DNA of 64,000 bases from HB2-32-21 sp041603535 (GTDB lineage: Bacteria > Pseudomonadota > Gammaproteobacteria > Pseudomonadales > Porticoccaceae): positions 48,883 through 112,882 of the forward strand of contig JBFIEE010000001.1 of the NCBI GenBank assembly GCA_041603535.1, given 5' to 3'. The translations under genes were made by a program, and so were the position numbers. Position 1 is the first letter of the stretch. Every line of letters begins with the position of its first letter. This document shows, in pieces, positions 18,495-26,876 of this stretch. The notes below the pieces were generated by a model. It made no database searches. It was given only the letters and a program-made list of their open reading frames with translations, and was not told the DNA's origin.

Positions 18495-18518
18495 GGCGCG
18501 TGAAAAGGCGCGTGAACA
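18495..18518. repeat. 12-bp tandem duplication in the spacer before the HDOD genes
   Basis: GGCGCGTGAAAA (18495-18506) is followed directly by GGCGCGTGAACA (18507-18518), 11 of 12 identical. It lies in the 169-bp spacer upstream of the first HDOD gene. Confidence 0.75.
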
Positions 18519-18596
18519 GGTTGCCGTACCGCGGACACGACTGGTTATCCTTGACGTGAAGCTCTTACTATTAGAGATTAATTAGCGTAACTAAAT

Positions 18597-19475
18597 ATGA
18601 ATAACAATATTAGCGAACGCGGGCTTGAGTTTGTGCAGCTGTTGAGCCGGGAGCTTGCCAGGGGCAATATCGACCTGCCATCGTTTCCCGACCTCGCCTT
18701 TCGTATTAAACGTGCGCTTGACGCGCCAAACGCATCTGCCAAGCGAGTCGCAACCGTCGTAAGCACAGACCCGGTATTCACGGCTCGGCTGCTCAATGTC
18801 GCCAACTCAGCGGCTATGGGTACGCTACCTGATGTACAAATTCGCGATATTCCAACAGCGATTGCGCGCATGGGCTTCAAAATGACGCTGACTGTTGCCA
18901 TGTCGATTGCCCTGCAACAACTAATGAAGCAAGGAAGTGGCTCCAAACTTGCCGCTCAATTCGACCGACTATGGTGGCACAGCATCAGTGTCGCGGCGAT
19001 CTCTTATCTGATTGCCAGGAGTTACACTAAAATAAATCCCGATGAAGCGATGATTGCAGGGCTGATGCATGATATTGGCAAAATCTACATTATGGTGAGA
19101 GCGGAGGAGTATGCCGAGGACTTATGTGACCACTTTGCCAGCCTGGAACAAGTCATGTACGACTGGCATACGCGTGTGGGTCAGGCAATATTGAAAAACT
19201 GGGGTTTCCCGGGCGATATGGCAGCGGTAGTGTCCCAACACGAATCCCTTGATCGCCTTGTAGAGGCTGCTGATCTATGCGACGTTGTATTAGCCAGCAA
19301 CCTCTGCGCCCAGGCAATGGACGTCGATGGCACCGAGGTGTCGACCCAAACAGGCCGCTGGATAAAAATCCCTGCCTTCCAAAGGCTTGGTCTGAACGAC
19401 GAAGCAATCATCAATGTCATCGAGCACTCCCGGGAAGAAATCGAGTCGATTGTTATGGTTCTCGGTGCTCGATAA
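18597..19475 (+). CDS. HDOD domain signalling protein, copy 1
   Basis: 292 residues made almost wholly of one HDOD domain, a degenerate HD-phosphohydrolase-like output domain found in bacterial signalling. Visible parts are LPSFPDLAFRIKRAL, DPVFTARLLNVANSAAM, IARMGFKMTLTVAMSIALQQ, WWHSISVAAISYLIAR and GLMHDIGKIYI. The HD pair is retained in MHDIGK. No receiver, GGDEF or other sensor domain is attached, so partners are unknown. It starts at ATG 18597 with a weak ribosome-binding site. It is the first of three tandem paralogues. Confidence 0.9.
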   Translation: MNNNISERGLEFVQLLSRELARGNIDLPSFPDLAFRIKRALDAPNASAKRVATVVSTDPVFTARLLNVANSAAMGTLPDVQIRDIPTAIARMGFKMTLTVAMSIALQQLMKQGSGSKLAAQFDRLWWHSISVAAISYLIARSYTKINPDEAMIAGLMHDIGKIYIMVRAEEYAEDLCDHFASLEQVMYDWHTRVGQAILKNWGFPGDMAAVVSQHESLDRLVEAADLCDVVLASNLCAQAMDVDGTEVSTQTGRWIKIPAFQRLGLNDEAIINVIEHSREEIESIVMVLGAR

Positions 19476-19498
19476 ACCAGCCGTTTCATGACACCCTT

Positions 19499-20340
19499 AT
19501 GCTCCGGTCAGAGCAGCCACTTAGCAGTTTCACAAGCGGCGATGATCAATCATCAGATTCCTTGATAGCAGTAATAAATGTAACGGCCAGGAGTATCGCC
19601 AAGGTCGTTAGCGCCGATCCGGTATTTACTGAGCGCCCGATCAATGTTGCAAACTCCGCCGCTATGAGCAACCGGGCCGGCAAGCCGGTTCAGGACCTTC
19701 CCACCGCTGTCACTCGCATCGGTTTTAAAATGGCCCACACCGTCGCCATGTCTGTGGCGATGAATCAGGTCTAAAAAGCGCCACTGGAGGCAAGCTATAC
19801 AACTGGTTCAACGAACTATGGCGTCACAGCTTGAACGTCGCGGCTTTTTCTTATGTTATCGCCAAAGATTACAGCAAGATCAACCCGGACGAAGCCATGA
19901 TTGCTGCGCTTATGCACGATATCGGCAAAGTCTACATTATGTCGAGGGCAGAAAAGAATTTCCCGGAGCTCTGCGATGACCTGATAATCCTCGGCGAAGT
20001 ACTACAGGAATGGCATACCGGTGTCGGTCAAGCCATCCTGGTAAATTGGGGTTTTGATGAAGCCATGGCCCATAGCCGCCGATGAACATGAAACCCTGGA
20101 CCGCGCAACGGATAAAACCGATTTGGCCGACGTGGTAGTGGTGGCCAACGTTTTTGCTCATGCCCTGGAACAGGGGCACCTGACCAGTGAAGACTTTGAC
20201 CAGCAGCGGCACCAGATCCCGACCTTCGCACGGATCTGGCTACCTTCGCACGGATCTGGCTAAAGGAGGATGCTATTGCAGGCATCGCCGCAAACTCCCG
20301 CGAAGAAATTCAGGCGATCATCACCACGTTGGGCAGTTAG
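19499..20340 (+). pseudogene. Degenerate HDOD gene, middle copy of the tandem array
   Basis: Remnant of a third HDOD paralogue between two intact ones. Fragments in shifting frames match their neighbours in order: AKVVSADPVF.ERPINVANSAAM, TAVTRIGFKMAHTVAMSVAM, LWRHSLNVAAFSYVIAKDYSKINPDEAMIAALMHDIGKVYIMSRAE, ADEHETLDR, then SREEIQAIITTLGS ending at the TAG at 20338-20340. Lesions visible: loss of about 20-30 residues near the N-terminus, a one-base-type frameshift with a stop at about 19772, another frameshift at about 20080, and a 20-bp tandem duplication at 20222-20261 that shifts the frame again. Collapsing that duplication restores the C-terminal reading frame exactly. Confidence 0.88.
20222..20261. 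repeat. Exact 20-bp tandem duplication disrupting the HDOD pseudogene
   Basis: A 20-base unit beginning ACCTTCGCAC and ending ATCTGGCT is present twice without a mismatch (20222-20241 and 20242-20261). Twenty is not a multiple of three, so it shifts the frame and brings in a stop at about 20261. The perfect identity indicates a recent event. Confidence 0.95.
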
Positions 20341-20493
20341 TTCTGAAACTTTCATCTCAACAATGCCGGCAATGTTTGTCTTTAATCAACTACTCAAAAC
20401 TGAACTAGACTAAACTGGCTCGAACCTGATCTGACACTGCACCAGTCATCGCGATATGCTAGTCTTGATCACGAAATAATTAAGGGCGGTAAA

Positions 20494-21366
20494 TTGGCAA
20501 ACATTCAGGCTGTCGGATTTAAATTCGTCAAATCACTCAGCGAGGAACTGTCGCAGGGCACCATAGAGTTACCCGCCTTTCCCGATGTTGCCCTGCGCAT
20601 AAAAAATGCTTTGGAGGATCCCAATGTCTCAGCCACCCAGGTGGCCAAAGTGGTCGGTTCAGATCCGGTTTTTTCTGCGCGCCTACTGAAAGTAGCCAAT
20701 TCTGTTGTGATCGCTGGCGTCGGCAAACCCATCACCGACATTCCTGCTGCCGTCACCAGGATCGGCTTCAAAATGGCACACAACATCGCCGTCGCTATCG
20801 CCGTAACCCAGTTAATGAATGCCGGGGTAGGCGGCAAGCTGGAAGCCGATTTCAAAAAGCTGTGGCGGCATAGCGTGAACGTTGCGGCCTATTCTTTTGT
20901 GATTGCCAAAAAAATGGCCAAAATCAACCCGGATAAAGCCTTGCTGGGTGGGTTGATGCACGACATTGGCAAGATTTATATCCTGTCGCGAACTGCCAAC
21001 GACTTTCCGGAACTTTGTGACGACCCGGCGGCACTGAACACGATTTTGAGGGGGTGGCACACAGGCGTGGGCAGCGCGATTCTCCAGAACTGGGATTTTG
21101 ATGAGGAACTCGTGATGGTCGCCGAGGAACACGGGTTATATGACCGCCAAGTTTTGGATCGCGCAGACCTCACAGATGTGGTGCTGGCTGCCAATCTGTT
21201 CGCTCATGTTGCGGAGCAGGAGCCGAGTTCCGATGACCCCGCAGAGCAGGACTGGGTAGCCATCGGCTCGTTCAAACGACTAAACATTGATGAGGCATCC
21301 ATTGCGGTGATTAAAGACGAATCCAGGGAGGAAGTTAATTCCATTATCGCCGCGCTCGGCAGTTAG
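20494..21366 (+). CDS. HDOD domain signalling protein, copy 3
   Basis: 290-residue HDOD protein, colinear over its whole length with the copy at 18597. It keeps LPAFPDVALRIKNAL, SDPVFSARLLKVANS, AAVTRIGFKMAHNIAVAIAVTQ, LWRHSVNVAAYSFVIAK and GGLMHDIGKIYI. The start is a TTG at 20494 with AAGGGCGG upstream; alignment of MANIQAVGFKFVKSLSEEL with the N-terminus of copy 1 supports it. It is an output-type domain without a fused sensor. The three-gene array has no adjacent regulator that would explain its input. Confidence 0.9.
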   Translation: MANIQAVGFKFVKSLSEELSQGTIELPAFPDVALRIKNALEDPNVSATQVAKVVGSDPVFSARLLKVANSVVIAGVGKPITDIPAAVTRIGFKMAHNIAVAIAVTQLMNAGVGGKLEADFKKLWRHSVNVAAYSFVIAKKMAKINPDKALLGGLMHDIGKIYILSRTANDFPELCDDPAALNTILRGWHTGVGSAILQNWDFDEELVMVAEEHGLYDRQVLDRADLTDVVLAANLFAHVAEQEPSSDDPAEQDWVAIGSFKRLNIDEASIAVIKDESREEVNSIIAALGS

Positions 21367-21513
21367 CGGCGACCTGGCCGGCTTACGGGGAACCAGTCGC
21401 CACGAGGCGCGGTTATTTCAACTCACTTCCGCCCACTCGTTACCTGAAGTCACCCAGCTTTCCTCAAAACTTGCTGCTGAATTCGTCGCTGCAAACTTAT
21501 TCAAGCCTTAACG

Positions 21514-21987
21514 TTATACCCGTCGAAGCATGTCGCCCTGGCGAATCACGCCGCCGTGCAGGATGTCAGCTCGCAAGCCACCTCGATGCTGTAGCGCTGC
21601 GGCTATGCCCCTGTGCGAGTGTTGCTCAAGGTGAGCGCAAGGCTCACAGAGGCGTACGCCGCGCATAACAACCTCGCCGACCGCAAAATCAAGGCCGACC
21701 CAAGCGTTGAGCTCGACATGCCGAGTCACGATATTGCGCCGCGTTTGCGCCCCCGTAACCGGCGCCATCAGTGCCTGCCGGAGCGACGCAATAACCTCCT
21801 CCTCAATCAGGGTCACCTGCCGGCCACCTCCGGGCCAATGCGACCAGGTGCCCTGTCCCTCGTAGTATCTATCCCCCACCAGGCCGGCGCCTGCGACCGC
21901 ACTGACTTCGCTGACCAGTACAGGCAAGCCAGCGGCTAGTGGGGAAATATATATGGCGGCGACACACGCGGTTTTTAAAGTCGTCAT
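21514..21987 (-). CDS. MOSC domain protein
   Basis: 157 residues forming a MOSC (Moco sulfurase C-terminal) beta-barrel. Typical blocks are GLVGDRYYEGQGTWSHWPGGGRQVTLIEEE, the arginine-rich RRNIVTRHVELNAWVG and the conserved cysteine region CEPCAHLEQ. Such proteins handle sulfur or N-oxide reduction with molybdenum cofactor in some cases (YiiM-like), but the small stand-alone form here is of unknown substrate. No molybdenum-cofactor gene is adjacent. Confidence 0.88.
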   Translation of the reverse strand: MTTLKTACVAAIYISPLAAGLPVLVSEVSAVAGAGLVGDRYYEGQGTWSHWPGGGRQVTLIEEEVIASLRQALMAPVTGAQTRRNIVTRHVELNAWVGLDFAVGEVVMRGVRLCEPCAHLEQHSHRGIAAALQHRGGLRADILHGGVIRQGDMLRRV

Positions 21988-22541
21988 ACATCTGTACTTT
22001 GTTAATCACCTTATCCGGGCATAGCGTTTTAGCCTACGCGGAACCTGCGGCGAACGGTGACGGTGACGGTGGGGCAGGAAATGGTATCACCAGAATCGCG
22101 ACACTGCCGTTATGTAATGTCATGGCGCCTCGCGCTGCGAAACAGACTGCCCCCTTGCTCGAAGTATCAACTTTTACTCGGTCGGTGACCAGACCGCCAT
22201 CAAACATTACGCGGCCGGCTTGCTCCGTCCACCCGCAAACGTTGAAGTACAGATACCAGCGCGTATTCTTGTTCGTATTGGTGTCATGAACCACAGGGCA
22301 CACTCCGTGGTTTTGCGGGTCTGATCGGTGACGGACACCGGTTACGCGTCTAAGTCGCTGCGCTGGCCTCACCCCAATGAAGTCGACTTCGCGACATACA
22401 GCCGCTAATCTGTCACTGATTCTGGCACGCTATAAAAGCCCGGTTAAATGAATTCCAGATACGCTGATTAGATAACGTGGTTTTGTCATAATTTGCTGAC
22501 GGCCAGCCGTCATCCATTGCAGCATTACAGGGAGCAGTTCT
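21988..22541. other. 554-bp region without a recognisable gene
   Basis: Between the MOSC gene and the giant membrane-protein gene I find no family I know. Two overlapping open frames compete. A minus-strand frame (22372-22034, GTG start) has a protein-like WYLYFNVCGWTEQAG and FDGGLVTDRVKVDTSSKGAV stretch. A plus-strand frame (from 21939) has a signal-peptide-like LKSSYICTLLITLSGHSVLAYA near 21976-22040 but no nearby start codon. Either may be a decayed secreted-protein gene. A GGTGAC microrepeat sits near 22055-22070. Confidence 0.35.
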
Positions 22542-25500
22542 ATGTTGTTGTTTGTTCGCGCCACGGTCTATTGCAGCCTGCTAACGGTATTCGCTTCTGC
22601 CCAGGCCGTCTCTGCCGCTCTGAATACTGCGTCAGCCCCTGTACCAACTGCAATACCCGACGCGCTGAAACCCTGGGTAACGTGGGTTTTAAAAGATCAG
22701 GCCGAATACGGCTGCCCCCGCATTGCCCAGCAGACCGAGCAACGGCGCTGCGCGTGGCCAGGGCTGTTGAGCGTTGACGTGACGGCCAACGCAGCGCGAT
22801 TCACCCAGAACTGGCAGGTGTTTGGTAACAGCTGGATCATCCTGCCTGGCAACGCTCAACACTGGCCAGGCAAGGTTCTGCTCAACGGCAAGCCTGCTAC
22901 GGTGCTGGACAGAAACGGGCGCCCCGCCATCCAGCTTGAGCCCGGCGAATACACCATTGAGGGGTCACTGAACTGGCTGAAGCCGCCGCAATATCTACCC
23001 ATTGCAGCAGATACAGCGCTTATCCAACTGCGTCGGGACGGCCAGATTGCAACCGCGCAACTCGACAATAACGGTCGACTATGGTTGCGGGATCAGCCTG
23101 GCGCTGAATCAAACGGCGAGCGCAATGACACCCTGAAGGTCGAAGTTTTCCGTCTGCTCAGCGATGATATTCCTCTGCAATTAAACACCGAATTGCGCCT
23201 GGCAGTCGCCGGCAAACCCAGGGAAATTTTGCTCGGCCAGCTACTACCGGATAATGCCGAGGTCATGGCCTTCAATTCATCGCTGCCCGCCCGTGTCGAA
23301 GCAGATGGCCGTCTGCGCGTTCAGGCCCGGGCCGGTGAATGGCGCATCTCTCTGCAAGCTCGATACCTGGCGCCGGTAACGCTTTTCAACATGAAAAAGC
23401 TGGATCCCCTGTGGCCCGAACAGGAAATATGGAGTTTCCGCGCCAACCCGCAACTTCGCGGCGTTAAGATCAGCGGGGTGCCTGCGGTGGATCCCTCGCA
23501 AATTGATATACCACCCCAGTTTGCCAATCTGCCGACTTACCTGATGACGACCGACCAGACCTTGAGTCTCGACGAACAATACCGGGGCGATGCCGCACCA
23601 GCAGCAAACCGACTCAATCTGCGTCGCACCCTCTGGCTGGATTTTGATGGCGGTGGCGCTACCACGAAAGACCACATACAGGGCACGTTTACCCACAACT
23701 GGCGTTTGCGCTCCGCTCCCGACCTGTCGCTGGGTCGCATTGTTGTCAATGGCACACCACAACTGGTCACCCGCATGCCCGGTGAGCAAAATGACGGGAT
23801 CGAAATACGCCACAGTCAGGTCGACGTGGAAGCCATCAGCCGACTGCCATCTCTCGCTGCTGTGTCCGCCACCGGCTGGCTCCATGATTTTGACAGCGTC
23901 GACCTGCAATTGCGCCTGCCACCCGGATGGCAACTGTGGCATGCGACAGGACCGGATCGAGTTCAGTTGTCCTGGCTATCGCACTGGGATTTGTGGGATC
24001 TATTTATTTGCCTGCTTATTGTGGGAGGCCTGTTTCGCGTACTCGATTGGCGCTGGGGCTGCGTCGGGGCCCTGACGCTGGCCCTGACCTATCATCAACC
24101 CGGCTCGCCCCTGCTCGGCTGGGTCATTCTGATTGCCGCCCTGCCACTCCTGGCAGCCTTGTCCGCAGGAAGATTCAAACAGCTGATTAACGGTATTGCC
24201 CATGCCACGCTCACTGTACTGGTGGTCACTGTTATTGCCTTTGCTGTGCAACAGATACGCCAGGGCATTTATCCCCAGCTTGAACAACAACGCGCCATTA
24301 ACACGAATCCTTACGGCTATGCATCAAGCACCCTACCTGCCGCCAGCCCGGAACTGGCCATGGAAGCAGAGATGCTCAGCAGCGACAGTCTGGCCAGAAA
24401 ATCAACAGGGATGCGCGGGATGACGGATCCTGCGCCGCTCATTGCAGAACTAAAACAGCAACGCTATCGACCCACCGACAACGTCCAGACAGGTCCGGGA
24501 GAGCCGTCCTGGCAGTGGCATCAGGTTAGCCTGGGCTGGAGCGGCCCGGTCAAGGCCGCAGCACCGTTGTCGCTCTATCTGTCACCTCCCTGGCTTACCC
24601 GCACGCTGAAATTTATCCAGGTTGCGCTGGTCTGCCTGTTGCTCTACGGCCTTGGCAGCAGATTGATAAAATACCATTGGTTGCTGGCTGACCGGGAACG
24701 TAAAACCAACGACCAAAGCGCATCGGCGAGCGGCACCTCCAGCCCCTTAGCGTTGCTACCCTTGCTGCCCTTACTGATTATGCTGGCTACGCAACTGGCT
24801 GCACCAGGTGCGACAGCCGCAACCTATCCGTCCCCGGCTTTACTGGAGGAACTCAAAACCACACTGACCAGAGCACCGGACTGCAGCCCGCAATGCGCAG
24901 CAGTACAGCAAACCCATCTTGCCCTGGCCGACCAGGGACTGATACTAAGCCAAAGGGTCAGTGTCGGCGTGGCAGTGGCCTTTCCACTACCCGCCGACAA
25001 AAGCTGGCAGCCCACCTCGGTGGTTGTCGATAACCAGCCAGCCTCGCTGGCCAGCGCCGACAACAAACTCTGGGTACACCTGATGCCGGGTAGTCACGAC
25101 ATCACGCTGACCGGCGCCATCCGGGGCGACAACATCAGCGTGCCATTTCCCCTGACCCCACACACGACCACGGTCATTGCCGAGGGCTGGCGGATCCACG
25201 GTTTATCGGAAGGGCAGGTGGCTGGTGGCACCATACAGCTGGAAAAAGAGGTGAGGGAAACTGCGCAGGACACCCTGCTACCCGCCCCGGTCAAACCCTT
25301 CGTGCGGGTCGAACGCCAGCTCAGCAGTGACCTCGACTGGGAACTGACAACCACCGTTTCGCGCATTGCGCCAGCAACAGGCAGTATTAACCTGCGCATC
25401 CCTCTGCTCGCTGGCGAAGCTGTCGTCACGCAAAACCTGCTCACTGAAAACCAATATGTCCTGGTTACTCTCGGCGCGGAGCAGCGCCAAACCCAGTGGC

Positions 25501-26711
25501 GTTCAGTCATCAAACCGGTTGCGCAGTTGTCGCTGCAGGCACCGAGCACCACGGCATGGATTGAGCACTGGCAAATTCTGGCTTCGCCGCGCTGGCACAT
25601 CAGCGGCGACGGCATTCCGCTCGTTAAAACCGGCGGCGATAACGGACCGCATGTGCAACTGTGGCAGCCCTGGCCGGGCGAGACGCTGACTTTAACTGCA
25701 GTGCAACCGCAACCGGTTCCCGGCCCCACTACCACCGTCGAAAACGTCGAGATTAATCACCATCCAGGTGGGCGCAGTGCGACGTTAACGCTGTCGCTAC
25801 GTATTCGTACCAGCCTCGGTGGCGATTACAAATTTGCGCAGCCGCCAGGTGCCACGCTACAGAGCATTACTATTGACGGCGTCGAACAAACCACACCGGG
25901 GGAAGACCAACAGGTGGTTATTCCGCTACACCCCGGCTTACAGACTGTCGCCATCATCTGGGAGCTCGACCAGGGTGTGGCGCTTACCACCGCCACACCC
26001 CGCTTCGAATTACCGACACCGGCCAGCAATATCGATATCAAACTGCAGCTACCGAATGATCGCTGGCCGCTTCTAGTCAACGGCCCGGATATCGGCCCGG
26101 CAATGCTCTATTGGGGAGTGCTTGCTGTCATTCTGATTATCGCGGCCGGGCTGGGTAAAATCATCAAACTGCGAAGCCTGTCGGTGCCAGTCAACACCTG
26201 GCAATGGTTATTGCTGGCGCTCGGCATGAGCACCGTCAACATGGTCGGCAGCATTCCGGTGGTACTCTGGTTTTTCGCCATGGAAGCGCGTCGTCGCGGA
26301 CCGCTGCCAACGTCATCCAGTTTTTTTAATATAGCCCAAATGGGTCTAATAGCGCTTTCGGTGATTGCCCTGCTCAGCCTGTTTTACACCATCCCTCAAA
26401 GTCTGCTATCAGCGCCAAATATGCAAGTTACCGGCAATGGTTCGAGCAATTATTTCTATCAGTGGTACCAGGACCACAGCCTTGCGGTGTTACCTCAAGG
26501 CTGGGTATTTAGCTTACCGCTATGGGTGTTTCGCATTGCCATGTTGCTGTGGTCGCTATGGATAGTATTCGCCCTGCTGGGCTGGATCAGGTGGGGCTGG
26601 CAATGCCTGTCGACGGGTGGGTTGTGGAATAACACACCAACCCCAAGAGCACGTACGCGCTTTGGCAAAAATCCTGTTGCGGCGGACGACACTACCACCG
26701 GGGGAACATAA
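22542..26711 (+). CDS. Giant (1389 aa) membrane protein of unknown function, apparently duplicated
   Basis: I do not recognise this family. ATG 22542 has a GGGAG site upstream, and the first ~27 residues are a signal peptide ending ...AQAVSA. Architecture by inspection: periplasmic beta-rich region (~30-480); hydrophobic cluster (~483-580, about four helices); short periplasmic link (~585-685); helix (~690-708); second signal-like helix (~735-757); second periplasmic beta-rich region (~760-1180); then four helices (~1187-1210, ~1222-1250, ~1262-1290, ~1325-1355). The two beta-rich regions match in order: an early Cys pair, a strand block ending PGEYTIEGSL versus PGSHDITLTGAI, and a closing VDLQLRLPPGW versus IDIKLQLPNDRW just before the membrane. 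It stands alone with no obvious operon partner. Confidence 0.85.
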   Translation: MLLFVRATVYCSLLTVFASAQAVSAALNTASAPVPTAIPDALKPWVTWVLKDQAEYGCPRIAQQTEQRRCAWPGLLSVDVTANAARFTQNWQVFGNSWIILPGNAQHWPGKVLLNGKPATVLDRNGRPAIQLEPGEYTIEGSLNWLKPPQYLPIAADTALIQLRRDGQIATAQLDNNGRLWLRDQPGAESNGERNDTLKVEVFRLLSDDIPLQLNTELRLAVAGKPREILLGQLLPDNAEVMAFNSSLPARVEADGRLRVQARAGEWRISLQARYLAPVTLFNMKKLDPLWPEQEIWSFRANPQLRGVKISGVPAVDPSQIDIPPQFANLPTYLMTTDQTLSLDEQYRGDAAPAANRLNLRRTLWLDFDGGGATTKDHIQGTFTHNWRLRSAPDLSLGRIVVNGTPQLVTRMPGEQNDGIEIRHSQVDVEAISRLPSLAAVSATGWLHDFDSVDLQLRLPPGWQLWHATGPDRVQLSWLSHWDLWDLFICLLIVGGLFRVLDWRWGCVGALTLALTYHQPGSPLLGWVILIAALPLLAALSAGRFKQLINGIAHATLTVLVVTVIAFAVQQIRQGIYPQLEQQRAINTNPYGYASSTLPAASPELAMEAEMLSSDSLARKSTGMRGMTDPAPLIAELKQQRYRPTDNVQTGPGEPSWQWHQVSLGWSGPVKAAAPLSLYLSPPWLTRTLKFIQVALVCLLLYGLGSRLIKYHWLLADRERKTNDQSASASGTSSPLALLPLLPLLIMLATQLAAPGATAATYPSPALLEELKTTLTRAPDCSPQCAAVQQTHLALADQGLILSQRVSVGVAVAFPLPADKSWQPTSVVVDNQPASLASADNKLWVHLMPGSHDITLTGAIRGDNISVPFPLTPHTTTVIAEGWRIHGLSEGQVAGGTIQLEKEVRETAQDTLLPAPVKPFVRVERQLSSDLDWELTTTVSRIAPATGSINLRIPLLAGEAVVTQNLLTENQYVLVTLGAEQRQTQWRSVIKPVAQLSLQAPSTTAWIEHWQILASPRWHISGDGIPLVKTGGDNGPHVQLWQPWPGETLTLTAVQPQPVPGPTTTVENVEINHHPGGRSATLTLSLRIRTSLGGDYKFAQPPGATLQSITIDGVEQTTPGEDQQVVIPLHPGLQTVAIIWELDQGVALTTATPRFELPTPASNIDIKLQLPNDRWPLLVNGPDIGPAMLYWGVLAVILIIAAGLGKIIKLRSLSVPVNTWQWLLLALGMSTVNMVGSIPVVLWFFAMEARRRGPLPTSSSFFNIAQMGLIALSVIALLSLFYTIPQSLLSAPNMQVTGNGSSNYFYQWYQDHSLAVLPQGWVFSLPLWVFRIAMLLWSLWIVFALLGWIRWGWQCLSTGGLWNNTPTPRARTRFGKNPVAADDTTTGGT

Positions 26712-26760
26712 AAGACGTGGCCAGATAACTTGCCGACCTATCGATGAATGTGACAAACGA

Positions 26761-26786
26761 CGTCATCGCCAATTCGCCCGATGACG
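26761..26786. repeat. 8-bp inverted repeat between convergent genes
   Basis: CGTCATCG (26761-26768) and CGATGACG (26779-26786) form a perfect stem with a 10-base loop, about 50 bp after the giant gene and 90 bp after the pycB stop. No T-tract follows on either strand; a factor-assisted bidirectional terminator is possible. Confidence 0.4.
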
Positions 26787-26876
26787 GGGCGTAGGCACCG
26801 GGGCTGATCGAAGTGAACTCTCTCGCAGGCTAATACCGTTGCGGCGCCGCTTACGCGATACCAACGCGGATAACGT

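Noticed and set aside
19277..19774. A separate 165-residue gene overlapping the end of the first HDOD gene
   Set aside because: Only its second half (from ATG 19499) has HDOD similarity; the rest is a frame shadow. Treated as part of the pseudogene.
23277..23942. 221-residue minus-strand frame inside the giant membrane-protein gene
   Set aside because: Antisense shadow; the plus-strand frame has a signal peptide, membrane segments and continuous composition.
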